A program made the translations under genes and the position numbers. A DNA stretch of 64,000 nucleotides, from the NCBI RefSeq assembly GCF_012769535.1, contig NZ_CP046565.1, forward strand, positions 1,068,501 through 1,132,500, written 5' to 3'. Shown here piece after piece: positions 15,476-24,491 of the stretch (position 1 is its first letter; every line of letters starts with the position of its first letter). The notes below the pieces were generated by a model. That model saw only the letters and a program-made list of their open reading frames with translations, ran no database searches and was not told the DNA's origin. This stretch comes from Methylococcus geothermalis. Lineage in GTDB: Bacteria > Pseudomonadota > Gammaproteobacteria > Methylococcales > Methylococcaceae.

Positions 15476-16390
15476 GTGGAGCCGGAAGCCCTCGAGCAGC
15501 TCGACGATTACCTCGGCCGGCTGGCGCGGCGGGCCTCGGGACACACGCACGCGGCCTACCAGCGGGACCTGCGGGCCTTCCAGGCGCACTGCGGGTCGGA
15601 GAATATCGTTCGCTGGGCGGACGTCGACACCGCCAAGATCAGGGCTTATGTCGGCGCCAGGCATCATGAAGACAAATTGTCGGGCCGGAGCCTCCAGCGC
15701 AGTCTTTCCGCCATCCGCGGATTTTTCGACGACTTGATGAAAAAACGGGCGGTCGAGTCCAATCCCGCGCGCGGAGTGCGTCCTCCCAAGACCGGTCGCC
15801 GGTTGCCGCGCCTGCTCGACGTGGATGCGATGGCCGGGTTGCTCGATGCGCCTTCCGAGGATGGCCTGGAAGCCCGCGACCGGGCGATGTGGGAGCTGTT
15901 TTATTCGTCCGGTCTGCGGCTGAGCGAACTGGTGGGGCTGGACCTCGCCGATGTCGATTTTGCCGGCGGCAGCGTGTTCGTCCGGCACGGCAAGGGCGAC
16001 AAAGCCCGCCATGTGCCGGTCGGCGCCAAGGCCATCGAGGCGGTCGCGGCATGGCTGGAGATACGCCGTGCGATGCCGGGCGCGGCGCAGCCGGCGCTGT
16101 TTCTCAGCCGGCACGGCAAGCGCATCGCGCCCCGCACCGTCGAAGTGCGGCTGGAACGCTGGCGCTCGAAGTTGCGCCTGCCGGAGAAGGTTCATCCCCA
16201 CATGCTGCGGCATTCCTTCGCCAGCCATATGCTGGAAGCCAGCGGCGACCTCCGTGCCGTGCAGGAACTGCTCGGCCATGCCACCCTGGCCACCACCCAG
16301 ATCTACACTCACGTCGACTTCCAGCGGCTGGCTGCTGTCTACGACCAGGCTCACCCCCGCGCGCGGCGCGGCCGCTCCGGGAAAGCCTGA
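15476..16390 (+). CDS. xerC: Tyrosine recombinase XerC
   Basis: 304 aa from GTG 15476, placed 5 bp after the DUF484 stop; no ATG fits. The N-terminal SAM-like core-binding domain is about 1-105. The catalytic set is complete: Arg148 (SSGLRLSEL), Lys173 (HGKGDKAR), His242 and Arg245 (HMLRHSFASH), His268 (LLGHATL) and Tyr277 (QIYTHV). XerC with XerD resolves chromosome dimers at dif. It is the last gene of the lptM-lysA-dapF-DUF484-xerC cluster. Confidence 0.95.
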   Translation: MEPEALEQLDDYLGRLARRASGHTHAAYQRDLRAFQAHCGSENIVRWADVDTAKIRAYVGARHHEDKLSGRSLQRSLSAIRGFFDDLMKKRAVESNPARGVRPPKTGRRLPRLLDVDAMAGLLDAPSEDGLEARDRAMWELFYSSGLRLSELVGLDLADVDFAGGSVFVRHGKGDKARHVPVGAKAIEAVAAWLEIRRAMPGAAQPALFLSRHGKRIAPRTVEVRLERWRSKLRLPEKVHPHMLRHSFASHMLEASGDLRAVQELLGHATLATTQIYTHVDFQRLAAVYDQAHPRARRGRSGKA

Positions 16391-16456
16391 GCCGCGTCCG
16401 GGTTTTTTGGATATAATCCCGTCCTCCCGCGACGGGCAACCCCAACAGGATTCCTC

Positions 16457-17488
16457 ATGGCTGCGTCACCCAAACCTCCAGGCCGGCTGAAGTCTTTCTT
16501 CGGCAGCGTCCTCCGCGCGTTCCATCCGCGCACCATGCGTGAGAAGGGTCTGCTGTGGACCGTGGGCGTGCTGACGATTCTGGTGCTGGGCATTTTCCTG
16601 GCGATCGCCGAGTACTGGGGCGAAGAGCCGGAAGAGTTCGATGTGCTGGCTTCGGCCATTCAGGATGCGGGCGTCAAGAATTCCCGCGAATTGCCGCTGG
16701 GCTACACCTATGCGACCACGCTTATCGACATCGGCGAAACCCTCCTATACAAGCCGGGCGGGTTCCTGGTCAACGACATGTTTCCGCCGGGCGTCTTCGA
16801 GGACAACATGCCGATGTGGGAGTACGGCGCGCTGACGGCCCTGCGCGACGCCACTTCGGCCTTGCGCAATCACATCGCCCGCGCCCAGTCCCAGTCCAAG
16901 GAAGATCCGGATCTGGCCCAGGCCGAACCGTTCTTCTATTTCGATCACACATCCTGGCAGTTGCCCTCGTCCGAATCGGAATACCAGAAGGGCATCGAGG
17001 CCATGATGCGTTACCGGGCCCGGCTGATGAAGCGCGAGGCGAGCTTCTTCTCCCGTGCCGACAACCTGCGCCAGTACCTGGAAATCCTCGAAAAACGCCT
17101 GGGCAGCCTGTCCAACCGGCTCAGTGCGAGCGCCGGCGACATGAGCCAGGTGAACGCGGACGAGAAGCGCGGGATGGTCATCAAGACCTCGTGGTGGAAC
17201 GTCGACGACATCTTCTTCGAGGCCCGTGGCTATAGCTGGGCGGCGATTCACGTCCTCAAGGCCATCGAGTTCGATTTTCGCGACATCCTCGGCAACAAGA
17301 CTGCGTTGGTCTCGCTGCAGTCGATCATCCACGAGTTGGAGGACGGTCAGGCGCCGTTCCTGAGCCCGATCATCCTGAACGGCGATGGCTTCGGCATTTT
17401 CGCCAATTATTCGCTGACCCTGGCCAATTACATTGCCCGCGCCAACGCGGCGACGATCGATCTGCGCAATCTGCTCCAGCAAGGCTGA
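16457..17488 (+). CDS. DUF2333 family membrane-anchored protein
   Basis: 343 aa with a short basic cytoplasmic N-terminus, one transmembrane helix (about 31-52, LLWTVGVLTILVLGIFLAIA) and a large, mostly helical periplasmic domain. The domain matches DUF2333, a family of unknown function in gammaproteobacteria. ATG at 16457. It is 25 bp upstream of the DUF4389 gene, with which it probably forms an operon. Confidence 0.85.
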   Translation: MAASPKPPGRLKSFFGSVLRAFHPRTMREKGLLWTVGVLTILVLGIFLAIAEYWGEEPEEFDVLASAIQDAGVKNSRELPLGYTYATTLIDIGETLLYKPGGFLVNDMFPPGVFEDNMPMWEYGALTALRDATSALRNHIARAQSQSKEDPDLAQAEPFFYFDHTSWQLPSSESEYQKGIEAMMRYRARLMKREASFFSRADNLRQYLEILEKRLGSLSNRLSASAGDMSQVNADEKRGMVIKTSWWNVDDIFFEARGYSWAAIHVLKAIEFDFRDILGNKTALVSLQSIIHELEDGQAPFLSPIILNGDGFGIFANYSLTLANYIARANAATIDLRNLLQQG

Positions 17489-17513
17489 CATTCATCGCGG
17501 CAAAGGGGGATTT

Positions 17514-17807
17514 ATGCCTGACGAGACTTCCGAAGGGACCGTGATCACCGGGATCGGCCGGCGCCTGGTCTTCATGGTGTTTTTCATGGTGGTGCTGGGG
17601 GCGGTCCGGTTCGTGTTCTGGGCCATCGTCGCCTTCCAGTTCCTGAGCCATCTGTTCACCGGCGGCGTCAATCCCAATGCCGTCAGGAGCGGCGCCAGAC
17701 TGGCCGAATACATTTACCGGATCATGCTGTTCCTCACCTACCAGACGGAGGCCATGCCGTTCCCGTTCGGAGAGCGCGCGGATCGGCCTTCCGGGCAGGG
17801 CCGCTAG
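17514..17807 (+). CDS. DUF4389 family membrane protein
   Basis: 97 aa beginning MPDETSEGT, with an AAAGGGGGA ribosome site just upstream. A transmembrane stretch at about 18-45 (LVFMVFFMVVLGAVRFVFWA) and a second hydrophobic segment (RIMLFLTYQTE) fit the DUF4389 family. Function is unknown. It follows DUF2333 closely and converges with darP, with only 1 bp between the two stops. Confidence 0.85.
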   Translation: MPDETSEGTVITGIGRRLVFMVFFMVVLGAVRFVFWAIVAFQFLSHLFTGGVNPNAVRSGARLAEYIYRIMLFLTYQTEAMPFPFGERADRPSGQGR

Positions 17808-17808
17808 T

Positions 17809-18375
17809 TCATTCCGGGGCTGCGGCCGCATCCGCCAGCAGGTGGCGGATTTCCTGGAACAACTGGCGGGCATGGCGCGGAGGTTTGGCTTGTTCCCGTT
17901 CCTCCCGGGCTCCGCGGACCAGCTTCCTGAACAACTGACGGTCCGCGCCGGGAAACTCGCCCACCAGTGCATTGACGGCTTCGTCGCCTTCGGCGATGAG
18001 GCGGTCCCGCCATTGTTCGATCCGGTGTTGCCGTCTGGCTGCTTCCGCGCTCTCGTTTTTGATATCGTCCAGGGCGCTGCGAATCGGCCCGGCGTCGATC
18101 TGGCGGAGCAATTTGCCGATGTATTTGAGCTGGCGCTTCAGCGCGCCGTGTGCGCTGATGGTCCTCCCCAGGCGGACCGCCTCCGCGACTTGTTCCGGCA
18201 GTGCCAGCCGATCCAGTCTTTCCTGCGGCAGCAGGACCAGTGCCCGGCCCAGTTCCAGCAGTTCCGCGCTTTCGCGCTTCATTTTCGCGTGGCTGCGGCG
18301 GCGGCCGTAGCCTTCTTCCTCCGCGGAGTCGTCGAGGTCGTGGAAATCGTCTTGCATTCGCAATGTTCTCGTCAT
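17809..18375 (-). CDS. darP: DarP (YjgA, DUF615), ribosome-associated protein
   Basis: 188 aa if the first ATG (18375, MTRTLRMQDD) is used; ATG 18357 would give 182. The acidic N-terminus followed by RRRSHAKMKRESAELLELG and a long helical body is the DUF615/YjgA pattern. In E. coli this protein assists late assembly of the 50S subunit and binds near the peptidyl-transferase centre. It sits 20 bp downstream of mtfA on the same strand. Confidence 0.88.
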   Translation of the reverse strand: MTRTLRMQDDFHDLDDSAEEEGYGRRRSHAKMKRESAELLELGRALVLLPQERLDRLALPEQVAEAVRLGRTISAHGALKRQLKYIGKLLRQIDAGPIRSALDDIKNESAEAARRQHRIEQWRDRLIAEGDEAVNALVGEFPGADRQLFRKLVRGAREEREQAKPPRHARQLFQEIRHLLADAAAAPE

Positions 18376-18395
18376 CTCAATTCGGGGCGGCAATC

Positions 18396-19184
18396 CTACC
18401 CCATGACGGGGGCATGCGTGCACTGCCGCGGGTCGGTCCGGTAAAACTGGCACATCAAGGCGTAAACTTCCGGGTATTGGGCGTCCAGCACGGTCGGTCG
18501 TTCGAAGAAATATTCGCTGAGCACCGCGAAAAATTCGGACGGCGATTCGCCGGCGTAAGGATCGATGAGTGTGTGTTCGCCTCGATCGAGCCGGGTGTTG
18601 AAATCGTCGAAAGCGTGGGTGAACGCCTTCGACCAGGCTGGAGCCGCCATGTTCCGGTGCAGTGGGGGAAACCCGTCGCATGGGCCGTTCAGCATGTCCA
18701 GCTTGTGGGCCATTTCGTGGATGATGACGTTGTAGCCGTCGCATCGCCCCGAGGCTTCCACATCCGCCCAGGACAGGATGACCGGTCCCAGCTCCCAGGC
18801 TTCGCCGCCGACGGTTTCCTCCCATTCGTGCATCACGCCGATGTCGTCCATGGCTTCGCGGGGCCGCACGAATTCCGTGGGAAACACGATGACGGTGCTC
18901 CAGCCGGCATACCAGTCGAGGTCGAGATGGAGTATGGGGAGGCAGGCCAGTGCGGCGATGCGGGTCTTCATGGCTTCGGTCAGGTCCAGATTCCCTGAGG
19001 ATGCGAAGATTTTTTCGCGGAGAAACAGGGTCGCCAAACGGAGCAGGTTCTCGCGCTCGCCCTCGGACAAGCGGGCAAGCAGTGGCACGTCGCCGATGGC
19101 GGCATGGAAGGCGGCCGGGTCGATTGGATATCGTTGGAGAACCCGCCGGCGGCGCAGATTCCGGAAAAATTTGAAGATTGGCAA
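18396..19184 (-). CDS. mtfA: Zinc peptidase MtfA (DgsA anti-repressor)
   Basis: 262 aa, apparently from a TTG start at 19184, since no ATG precedes the conserved region. The zinc motif HEMAH lies at 156-160 and the third ligand region is SEFFAVLSEYFFE near 215-227. MtfA binds the glucose repressor Mlc (DgsA) in E. coli and has aminopeptidase activity. No Mlc gene is in view, so the partner here is unknown. The N-terminal region is basic (FRNLRRRRVLQR). The start codon is the least certain part. Confidence 0.9.
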   Translation of the reverse strand: MPIFKFFRNLRRRRVLQRYPIDPAAFHAAIGDVPLLARLSEGERENLLRLATLFLREKIFASSGNLDLTEAMKTRIAALACLPILHLDLDWYAGWSTVIVFPTEFVRPREAMDDIGVMHEWEETVGGEAWELGPVILSWADVEASGRCDGYNVIIHEMAHKLDMLNGPCDGFPPLHRNMAAPAWSKAFTHAFDDFNTRLDRGEHTLIDPYAGESPSEFFAVLSEYFFERPTVLDAQYPEVYALMCQFYRTDPRQCTHAPVMG

Positions 19185-19240
19185 GGTCTGGACTATTGCT
19201 GTGTCATTCGCGCGGAGGGGTCGCTTCCGCCTGTATTAAA

Positions 19241-20788
19241 ATGTCGACTCCGCAAGTCAGGAATCCCGCAGCCGTGTCGGCCATCGTCTTGTCCACTCTC
19301 AACGCGCGTTTCATCCACTCGTCGCTCGGCCTGCGCTATCTTCTGGCCAACCTGGGCGAGCTGCGGGCCGAGACGACGCTGGCCGAATTCATCATCACCG
19401 ATCGCCCCGCGGAGATCGCCGAAAAACTGCTGGCGCTGAATCCGCGCATCGTGGGGCTGGGCGTCTACATCTGGAACGTGGAAGAGACCACCCGGCTGGT
19501 CGCTCTGCTCAAGGCCGTGAGGCCGGAGCTGGTCGTCGTGCTCGGCGGGCCGGAGGTCAGCCACGAAGGGGAGGACCAGCCCATCGTCCGGCTGGCGGAT
19601 TATAGCGTCGGCGGCCCCGGCGATCTGGTGTTTCCCCGCCTGTGCCGCAACATCCTGAACGGGACCCCGCCGGCCGGCCGCTTCATCCGCGCCGAGTCCC
19701 CCGATCTGCGCGAGCTGGAACTGCCCTATGCCTATTACGACGAGCGCGACATCGCCCACCGGCTGATCTACGTCGAAGCCTCGCGCGGCTGCCCGTTCAA
19801 GTGCGAATTCTGCCTGTCGGCGCTGGACCGCACGGCCTGGCCGTTCGAGCCGGAGCGTTTTCTCGCCGCCATGGACATGCTGTACCGGCGTGGTGCGCGG
19901 CATTTCAAGTTTGTCGACCGCACCTTCAATCTGAATATCGGCACCAGCCTGCGCATCCTCGAATTCTTCCTGGACAAGGCGGACCCGGCCTTGTTCCTGC
20001 ATTTCGAGGTGATTCCGGACCATCTGCCGGATCGCCTGAAGGAGGCGCTGGCGCGGTTCGCGCCGGGCACCCTGCAGCTCGAAATCGGCGTCCAGAGCTT
20101 CGACCCGGAGGTGCAGGCGCGCATCAGCCGCCGTCAGGACAATGCCGCGACCGAGGCCAATTTGCGCTGGCTGCGCCGACACACCCACGCTCATCTGCAT
20201 GTCGACCTGATCGCCGGCCTGCCGGGGGAGACGCTGGAGGGATTCGCGCGAGGCTTCGACCGCCTGATCGCCCTGGACCCCCATGAGATCCAGGTCGGCA
20301 TCTTGAAGCGCCTGCGTGGTGCGCCGATCGACCGCCACACCCGATCCTGCGGCATGCGCTACAACCCTTATCCGCCTTACAACGTGGTCCGGACCGACGT
20401 GCTGGATTTCGCGGCGCTGCAGCGCCTGAACCGGTTCGCCCGCTACTGGGACCTGATCGGCAACTCCGGGCGCTTCAAGCAGGTTCGTCCGGTCCTGCTG
20501 GGGGAGCGCCCATTCGCGCGGTTCATGGCCTTTTCCGACTGGCTGTATGCCCGCACCGGCAAGACCCACGAAATCGCGCTGGATCGACTGTACGATTTCG
20601 TCTTCGAATTTCTCACCGGCGAATGCGCGGAGGATCAGGATCGCGTCCGGTGGGCGGTGGCGGCCGATTACACGTCGAGCGGCACCAAGCGCAGCCCCCG
20701 TTGCCTGCTCGATGGCCGGACGGCCGAAACACCGCGCAGGGTCGAAAACGCAGGCAGCCGGCGTCAGATGCGCCATGGCCGTGGCTGA
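19241..20788 (+). CDS. B12-binding radical SAM protein (DUF4080-type)
   Basis: 515 aa from ATG 19241. An N-terminal cobalamin-binding domain (about 12-140) has the VVVLGGPEVS segment; the radical SAM core has Cys184, Cys188 and Cys191 in GCPFKCEFC, ligands for the 4Fe-4S cluster. A C-terminal DUF4080-like extension follows (about 360-500). The cobalamin domain lacks an obvious DxHxxG motif, so cobalamin may bind base-on or not at all. Substrate is unknown; such proteins are usually methyltransferases or ring-modifying enzymes. It stands alone, divergent from mtfA. Confidence 0.85.
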   Translation: MSTPQVRNPAAVSAIVLSTLNARFIHSSLGLRYLLANLGELRAETTLAEFIITDRPAEIAEKLLALNPRIVGLGVYIWNVEETTRLVALLKAVRPELVVVLGGPEVSHEGEDQPIVRLADYSVGGPGDLVFPRLCRNILNGTPPAGRFIRAESPDLRELELPYAYYDERDIAHRLIYVEASRGCPFKCEFCLSALDRTAWPFEPERFLAAMDMLYRRGARHFKFVDRTFNLNIGTSLRILEFFLDKADPALFLHFEVIPDHLPDRLKEALARFAPGTLQLEIGVQSFDPEVQARISRRQDNAATEANLRWLRRHTHAHLHVDLIAGLPGETLEGFARGFDRLIALDPHEIQVGILKRLRGAPIDRHTRSCGMRYNPYPPYNVVRTDVLDFAALQRLNRFARYWDLIGNSGRFKQVRPVLLGERPFARFMAFSDWLYARTGKTHEIALDRLYDFVFEFLTGECAEDQDRVRWAVAADYTSSGTKRSPRCLLDGRTAETPRRVENAGSRRQMRHGRG

Positions 20789-20869
20789 AGGAACTCCGGG
20801 GCGGATGCGCGGTCGTTCTCTCGTAGCGTGCGCGCCATGAAGCGTCCCTCCCATGAAAGAATTGTCCCA

Positions 20870-21463
20870 ATGAATACCGATGACAAAGAACTGTTCCGGC
20901 GTGAGATGGAAGGCGTGACGCCGCTCAAGCCCACGGACCAGGCGCCCTTGCGCCCCAAGGAGGCGCCGACGCCGGGCCAGCTCTACCGCCGTTCGGCGGC
21001 GCAGCGGGCCGTGGGGCGCGATGCCAATTTCCTCACCACCGATTTCGTCGAATTCCTCGACCGCGAGGCGGTGCTGAGCTTCCGCCGCCAGGGGATCCAG
21101 CACGCGGTGTTCCGCAAGTTGGAGCAAGGTGCCTACGAGATCGAAGCGGTGCTCGACCTGCATCTGCTCAGCGTGGAGGAGGCGCGCAAGGCGGTGTTCG
21201 AATTCGTCCACGACTGTAGGAAGCACGACGTGCGCACGGTGCTGATCAATCACGGCAAGGGCGGGCGGGAGGCCGGCAAGCCGACCTATCTCAAGAGCTA
21301 CGTGGCGCGCTGGTTGCCGCAATTCGACGAAGTGCTCGCCTTCCACAGTGCCCGGCGCTGGCACGGCGGTACCGGCGCGGTGTACGTCATGCTGCGGAAG
21401 AGCGAAAGACAGAAGCAAATCACCCGCCAGAAGTTGGGCCTGACCTCGATCAAGCCGCGATGA
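20870..21463 (+). CDS. Smr-domain protein (SmrA-like)
   Basis: 197 aa from ATG 20870 (an alternative ATG lies at 20837). The C-terminal Smr domain shows LDLHLL at 95-100 and INHGKGG at 126-132, the two hallmark motifs of this endonuclease-like fold. Stand-alone Smr proteins of this size are DNA or RNA nucleases; SmrB-type members cleave mRNA on collided ribosomes. This one is closer in layout to SmrA/YdaL. Its stop overlaps the start of the next gene by ATGA, so the two are translationally coupled. Confidence 0.88.
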   Translation: MNTDDKELFRREMEGVTPLKPTDQAPLRPKEAPTPGQLYRRSAAQRAVGRDANFLTTDFVEFLDREAVLSFRRQGIQHAVFRKLEQGAYEIEAVLDLHLLSVEEARKAVFEFVHDCRKHDVRTVLINHGKGGREAGKPTYLKSYVARWLPQFDEVLAFHSARRWHGGTGAVYVMLRKSERQKQITRQKLGLTSIKPR

Positions 21464-22644
21464 GTGTGGAACCGGAATTCATCGCAGCGCGCTTCCTGGC
21501 GGAAGGCGAGGGGTATCGCGTCGAGCCGCTGGGCGATGGCCTCATCAACCAGACCTGGCGGGTTTCTCCCGCCGCCTCAGCCCGGTTCGTGCTGCAGCGC
21601 ATCAACGCCCGGGTGTTTCCGCATCCCGAGCGGATCGCCGCCAATCTGCGGCGGATCCAGGCCCATGTTCATGGCGGCCGCTGCGACTTCGCCGAACACT
21701 GGCCGGACCTGATCGCGCCGCGCGAGGGCGGCGATACCGTGCTCGATGCCGAAGGCGGCCACTGGCGGGCCTTGCGCTACATCGAAGGCAGCCGGGTGCT
21801 GGACCGGATCGCGACCGAGCGCCAAGCGGTCGCGGTCGGCCGCGTGCTGGGGGCGTTCCATGCCGCGCTGGGCGAGGTCGATTGCGCTGAACTGGAAGAT
21901 TCCCTGCCGGATTTTCATGTCGCCCCGGGCTATCTCGCCGGACTGGATGCGGTCCGGGCGGCAGCCACGGGGCTCGACGATCCCTCGCTCCGCCAGGCGT
22001 TGGACTTCGTCGATGCGCGGCGGGATTTCGTGCCGGTGCTGGAGCGGGCCAAGGCCGCCGGCCTATTGCGGCTGCGCGTCATCCACGGCGACCCCAAACT
22101 CGCCAACATCCTATTCGACCGGGCCGGCGAGCGCGCCCTGACGCTCATCGATCTCGACACGGTCAAGCCGGGCCTGGTGCACTACGACATCGGCGACTGC
22201 CTTCGCTCCTGCTGCAACCACTCCGGCGAGTCTCCCGACGATCCGGGAGCGACGCACTTCGATTTGGCGCTGTGCGAAGCCATCTTGAGGGGGTATCTCT
22301 CGGAAGCGGCCACCCTCCTGACGGCGGCGGACCGCGAGCATCTCTACGACGCCATCCGCCTGATTCCGCTCGAACTCGGCATCCGCTTCCTGGCCGACCA
22401 TCTGGCTGGTGACGTCTACTTCCGCACCGAAAGCCGCGGCCAGAACCTCCAACGGGCGCGGGTTCAGTTCAGGCTGGTGGAATGCATCGAAGAGGACGAA
22501 GCGGCGATACGGCGGATCGTAGCGGCGTCATTGCCTTCGATGGAAACCGACCCCTCGCCGTCGACGCCGGCCAATGCCACGGCCTTGGCGCGGGCGGTTG
22601 GGCGGGAGCAGGCGGGATGGGCCGAACCGACCGACGACGGCTGA
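21460..22644 (+). CDS. APH-fold phosphotransferase
   Basis: 394 aa with a protein-kinase-like aminoglycoside/homoserine kinase fold. The catalytic loop VIHGDPKLANI spans 208-217 and the metal-binding LIDLDTVKPG spans 229-238. Residues 25-33 (GDGLINQTW) form the nucleotide loop. Relatives are annotated as aminoglycoside phosphotransferase-family or ecdysteroid-kinase-like proteins, usually acting on a small metabolite. The true substrate is unknown and antibiotic resistance should not be assumed. Translationally coupled to the Smr gene. Confidence 0.85.
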   Translation: MSVEPEFIAARFLAEGEGYRVEPLGDGLINQTWRVSPAASARFVLQRINARVFPHPERIAANLRRIQAHVHGGRCDFAEHWPDLIAPREGGDTVLDAEGGHWRALRYIEGSRVLDRIATERQAVAVGRVLGAFHAALGEVDCAELEDSLPDFHVAPGYLAGLDAVRAAATGLDDPSLRQALDFVDARRDFVPVLERAKAAGLLRLRVIHGDPKLANILFDRAGERALTLIDLDTVKPGLVHYDIGDCLRSCCNHSGESPDDPGATHFDLALCEAILRGYLSEAATLLTAADREHLYDAIRLIPLELGIRFLADHLAGDVYFRTESRGQNLQRARVQFRLVECIEEDEAAIRRIVAASLPSMETDPSPSTPANATALARAVGREQAGWAEPTDDG

Positions 22645-22668
22645 TTGCGCGCCGTGCCCCTATAGCCA

Positions 22669-23703
22669 TCACTGCCCGGCTTTCAGCCTCTCCCAGTATT
22701 CGGTGTAATGCCTGATCGCGTCGCCCAGGTCGACCTGGTATTCCCCACGTTCGATGACGCCGGCCGGCGGGTAGATCACCGGATTGTTCCTGATCTCGGG
22801 CGGCAGGATTGCGACGGCGGCGGCATTCGGGGTGGCGTAGCCCACGGATTCGCTGATCAGACGCGCCACGTCCGGCCGCAGCAGGTAGTCGATGAGCGCG
22901 TGCGCCTCGTTCGGGTGTTCGGCGTTCTTGAGGATCGCCAGGTTGTCCATCCACAGCAACGGCCCTTCCGCGGGCTGGACGAAGCGGACGGCGGGGGCGT
23001 CCCGCGCGGCCAGGTAGGCCACGCCGTTCCAGATCATCCCCGCGTCCACTTCGCCGGTGATGAACAGAACTTGCGGCGCGTCGGAGCTGAACAGTCGCAC
23101 ATTGGGCATGAGTTCGCGCAACTTGCGGTAGGCCGCTTCGATGTGGGCGGGATCGGTCGAATTGACCGGCAGCCCCAGCACCCGCATGGCCATGTGGAAC
23201 ACCTCCCGCATGTCATTGGGCAGCAGCAGGGCGCGGCGGAACTGCGGCTGCCACAGGTCGGCCCAGGCGTGCAGGCCGGCGGGATCGATCCGTTCGGCGT
23301 TGACCCCGATGCCGGTCGTCCCCCACAGATAGGGCACGCTGTAGCGGTTGCCGGGATCGAACGGCAGGTCGAGGTGGTGCGGATCGAGATTGCCGAAATG
23401 GGGCAGCCGCGCGCGGTCCAGCGGGCGCAGCAAACCTTGTTTGCGCATCCGGTCGATCATGTAGGTGGACGGTACCACCAGGTCGTAGCCGCCGCCATCG
23501 AGCAGCTTGACCTTGGCATACATGGCCTCGTTGCTGTCGTAGGTGGCATAGTGCACCTGGATGCCGGTTTCGCGGGTGAAGCTCTCCAGCACCGCCGGGG
23601 GCAGATAATCCGACCAGTTGAAGAAGCGCAGCTCGCGCTGCCCCGCCGCGATCGGCGCGAGGAAGACGGCGAGGGCGAATGCCGCCAGCCGGCATCGGAT
23701 CAT
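22669..23703 (-). CDS. potD: Spermidine/putrescine-binding protein PotD
   Basis: 344 aa with a signal peptide (cleavage about residue 21, PIAAGQ) and a periplasmic binding fold. FFNWSDYLPP near 28-37 and the GYDLVVPSTYMIDRM segment around 72-86 are typical of PotD/PotF. It delivers polyamines to PotABC. Its ATG overlaps the potC stop (ATGA). It is the last gene of potABCD. Confidence 0.93.
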   Translation of the reverse strand: MIRCRLAAFALAVFLAPIAAGQRELRFFNWSDYLPPAVLESFTRETGIQVHYATYDSNEAMYAKVKLLDGGGYDLVVPSTYMIDRMRKQGLLRPLDRARLPHFGNLDPHHLDLPFDPGNRYSVPYLWGTTGIGVNAERIDPAGLHAWADLWQPQFRRALLLPNDMREVFHMAMRVLGLPVNSTDPAHIEAAYRKLRELMPNVRLFSSDAPQVLFITGEVDAGMIWNGVAYLAARDAPAVRFVQPAEGPLLWMDNLAILKNAEHPNEAHALIDYLLRPDVARLISESVGYATPNAAAVAILPPEIRNNPVIYPPAGVIERGEYQVDLGDAIRHYTEYWERLKAGQ

Positions 23704-24467
23704 TCGCGGTCCTTGTGCAGCAGCCATTGGGCGAGCACCACGAAGCTCAGCGAAACGGCGAACAGCAGCGAGGCCAGGGCGTTCACTTCCGGCTTCACGC
23801 CGAGCCGGACCATGGAATAGATGCGCAGCGGCAGGACTTCGAAATCGGGGCCGGTGACGAAGAAGCTCACCACCGCATCGTCCAGCGACAGGGTAAAGCT
23901 CATCAGCCAGCCCGCAGCGATGGCCGGCAGCGCCAGCGGCAGCACGATGCGGCGGATGGCGGTCCATTCCCCGGCGCCCAGATCGCGCGCCGCTTCGACC
24001 AGGGCGTTGTCGAATCCCTGGAGCCGCGCATGCACGGTGAGGGTGACGAAAGGCAGGCAGAAGCTGGTGTGCGCCAGCCACAGCGTGAACAGGCCCAGCT
24101 CCAGCCGCAAGCCGATGAACAGGACCAGCAGCGACACCGCCATGACGATGTCCGGCGACATCAGGGTGATGAACAGCAGGCCCATCAGGAATCCCCTGCC
24201 ACGGAACCGGTAGCGGTGTAGGCCGACGGCGCCCAGGGTACCGACGACGGTCGCGAGGGTGGCGGACAGCGCCGCCACCATCAGCGAATTCCGGGCCGCC
24301 GCCAGGATTTCGGCATCGTTCGCCAGGCTTGCGTACCAGTTCAGGGTGAATCCGTCCCAGCCGATGCCGTATTTCGAGGCGTTGAACGACCCCAGGATCA
24401 GCACGGCCAGGGGCAGGTAGAGGAAGGAATAGATCAAAGCGCCGTGCAGCCGTTCGAGACTGTGCAT
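23700..24467 (-). CDS. potC: Polyamine ABC transporter permease PotC
   Basis: 255 aa with six predicted transmembrane helices. The EAA loop lies around 140-160 (VEAARDLGAGEWTAIRRIVLP), the site that contacts the ATPase. It pairs with PotB as the membrane channel for spermidine/putrescine uptake. ATG at 24467, 25 bp after potB ends; its stop overlaps the potD start. Confidence 0.93.
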   Translation of the reverse strand: MHSLERLHGALIYSFLYLPLAVLILGSFNASKYGIGWDGFTLNWYASLANDAEILAAARNSLMVAALSATLATVVGTLGAVGLHRYRFRGRGFLMGLLFITLMSPDIVMAVSLLVLFIGLRLELGLFTLWLAHTSFCLPFVTLTVHARLQGFDNALVEAARDLGAGEWTAIRRIVLPLALPAIAAGWLMSFTLSLDDAVVSFFVTGPDFEVLPLRIYSMVRLGVKPEVNALASLLFAVSLSFVVLAQWLLHKDRE

Positions 24468-24491
24468 GGAAATATTTTCAATCGGTATCCG

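Noticed and set aside
19193-21418. A 741-codon minus-strand frame opposite the radical SAM and Smr genes
   Set aside because: Antisense shadow; the plus-strand genes have diagnostic motifs.
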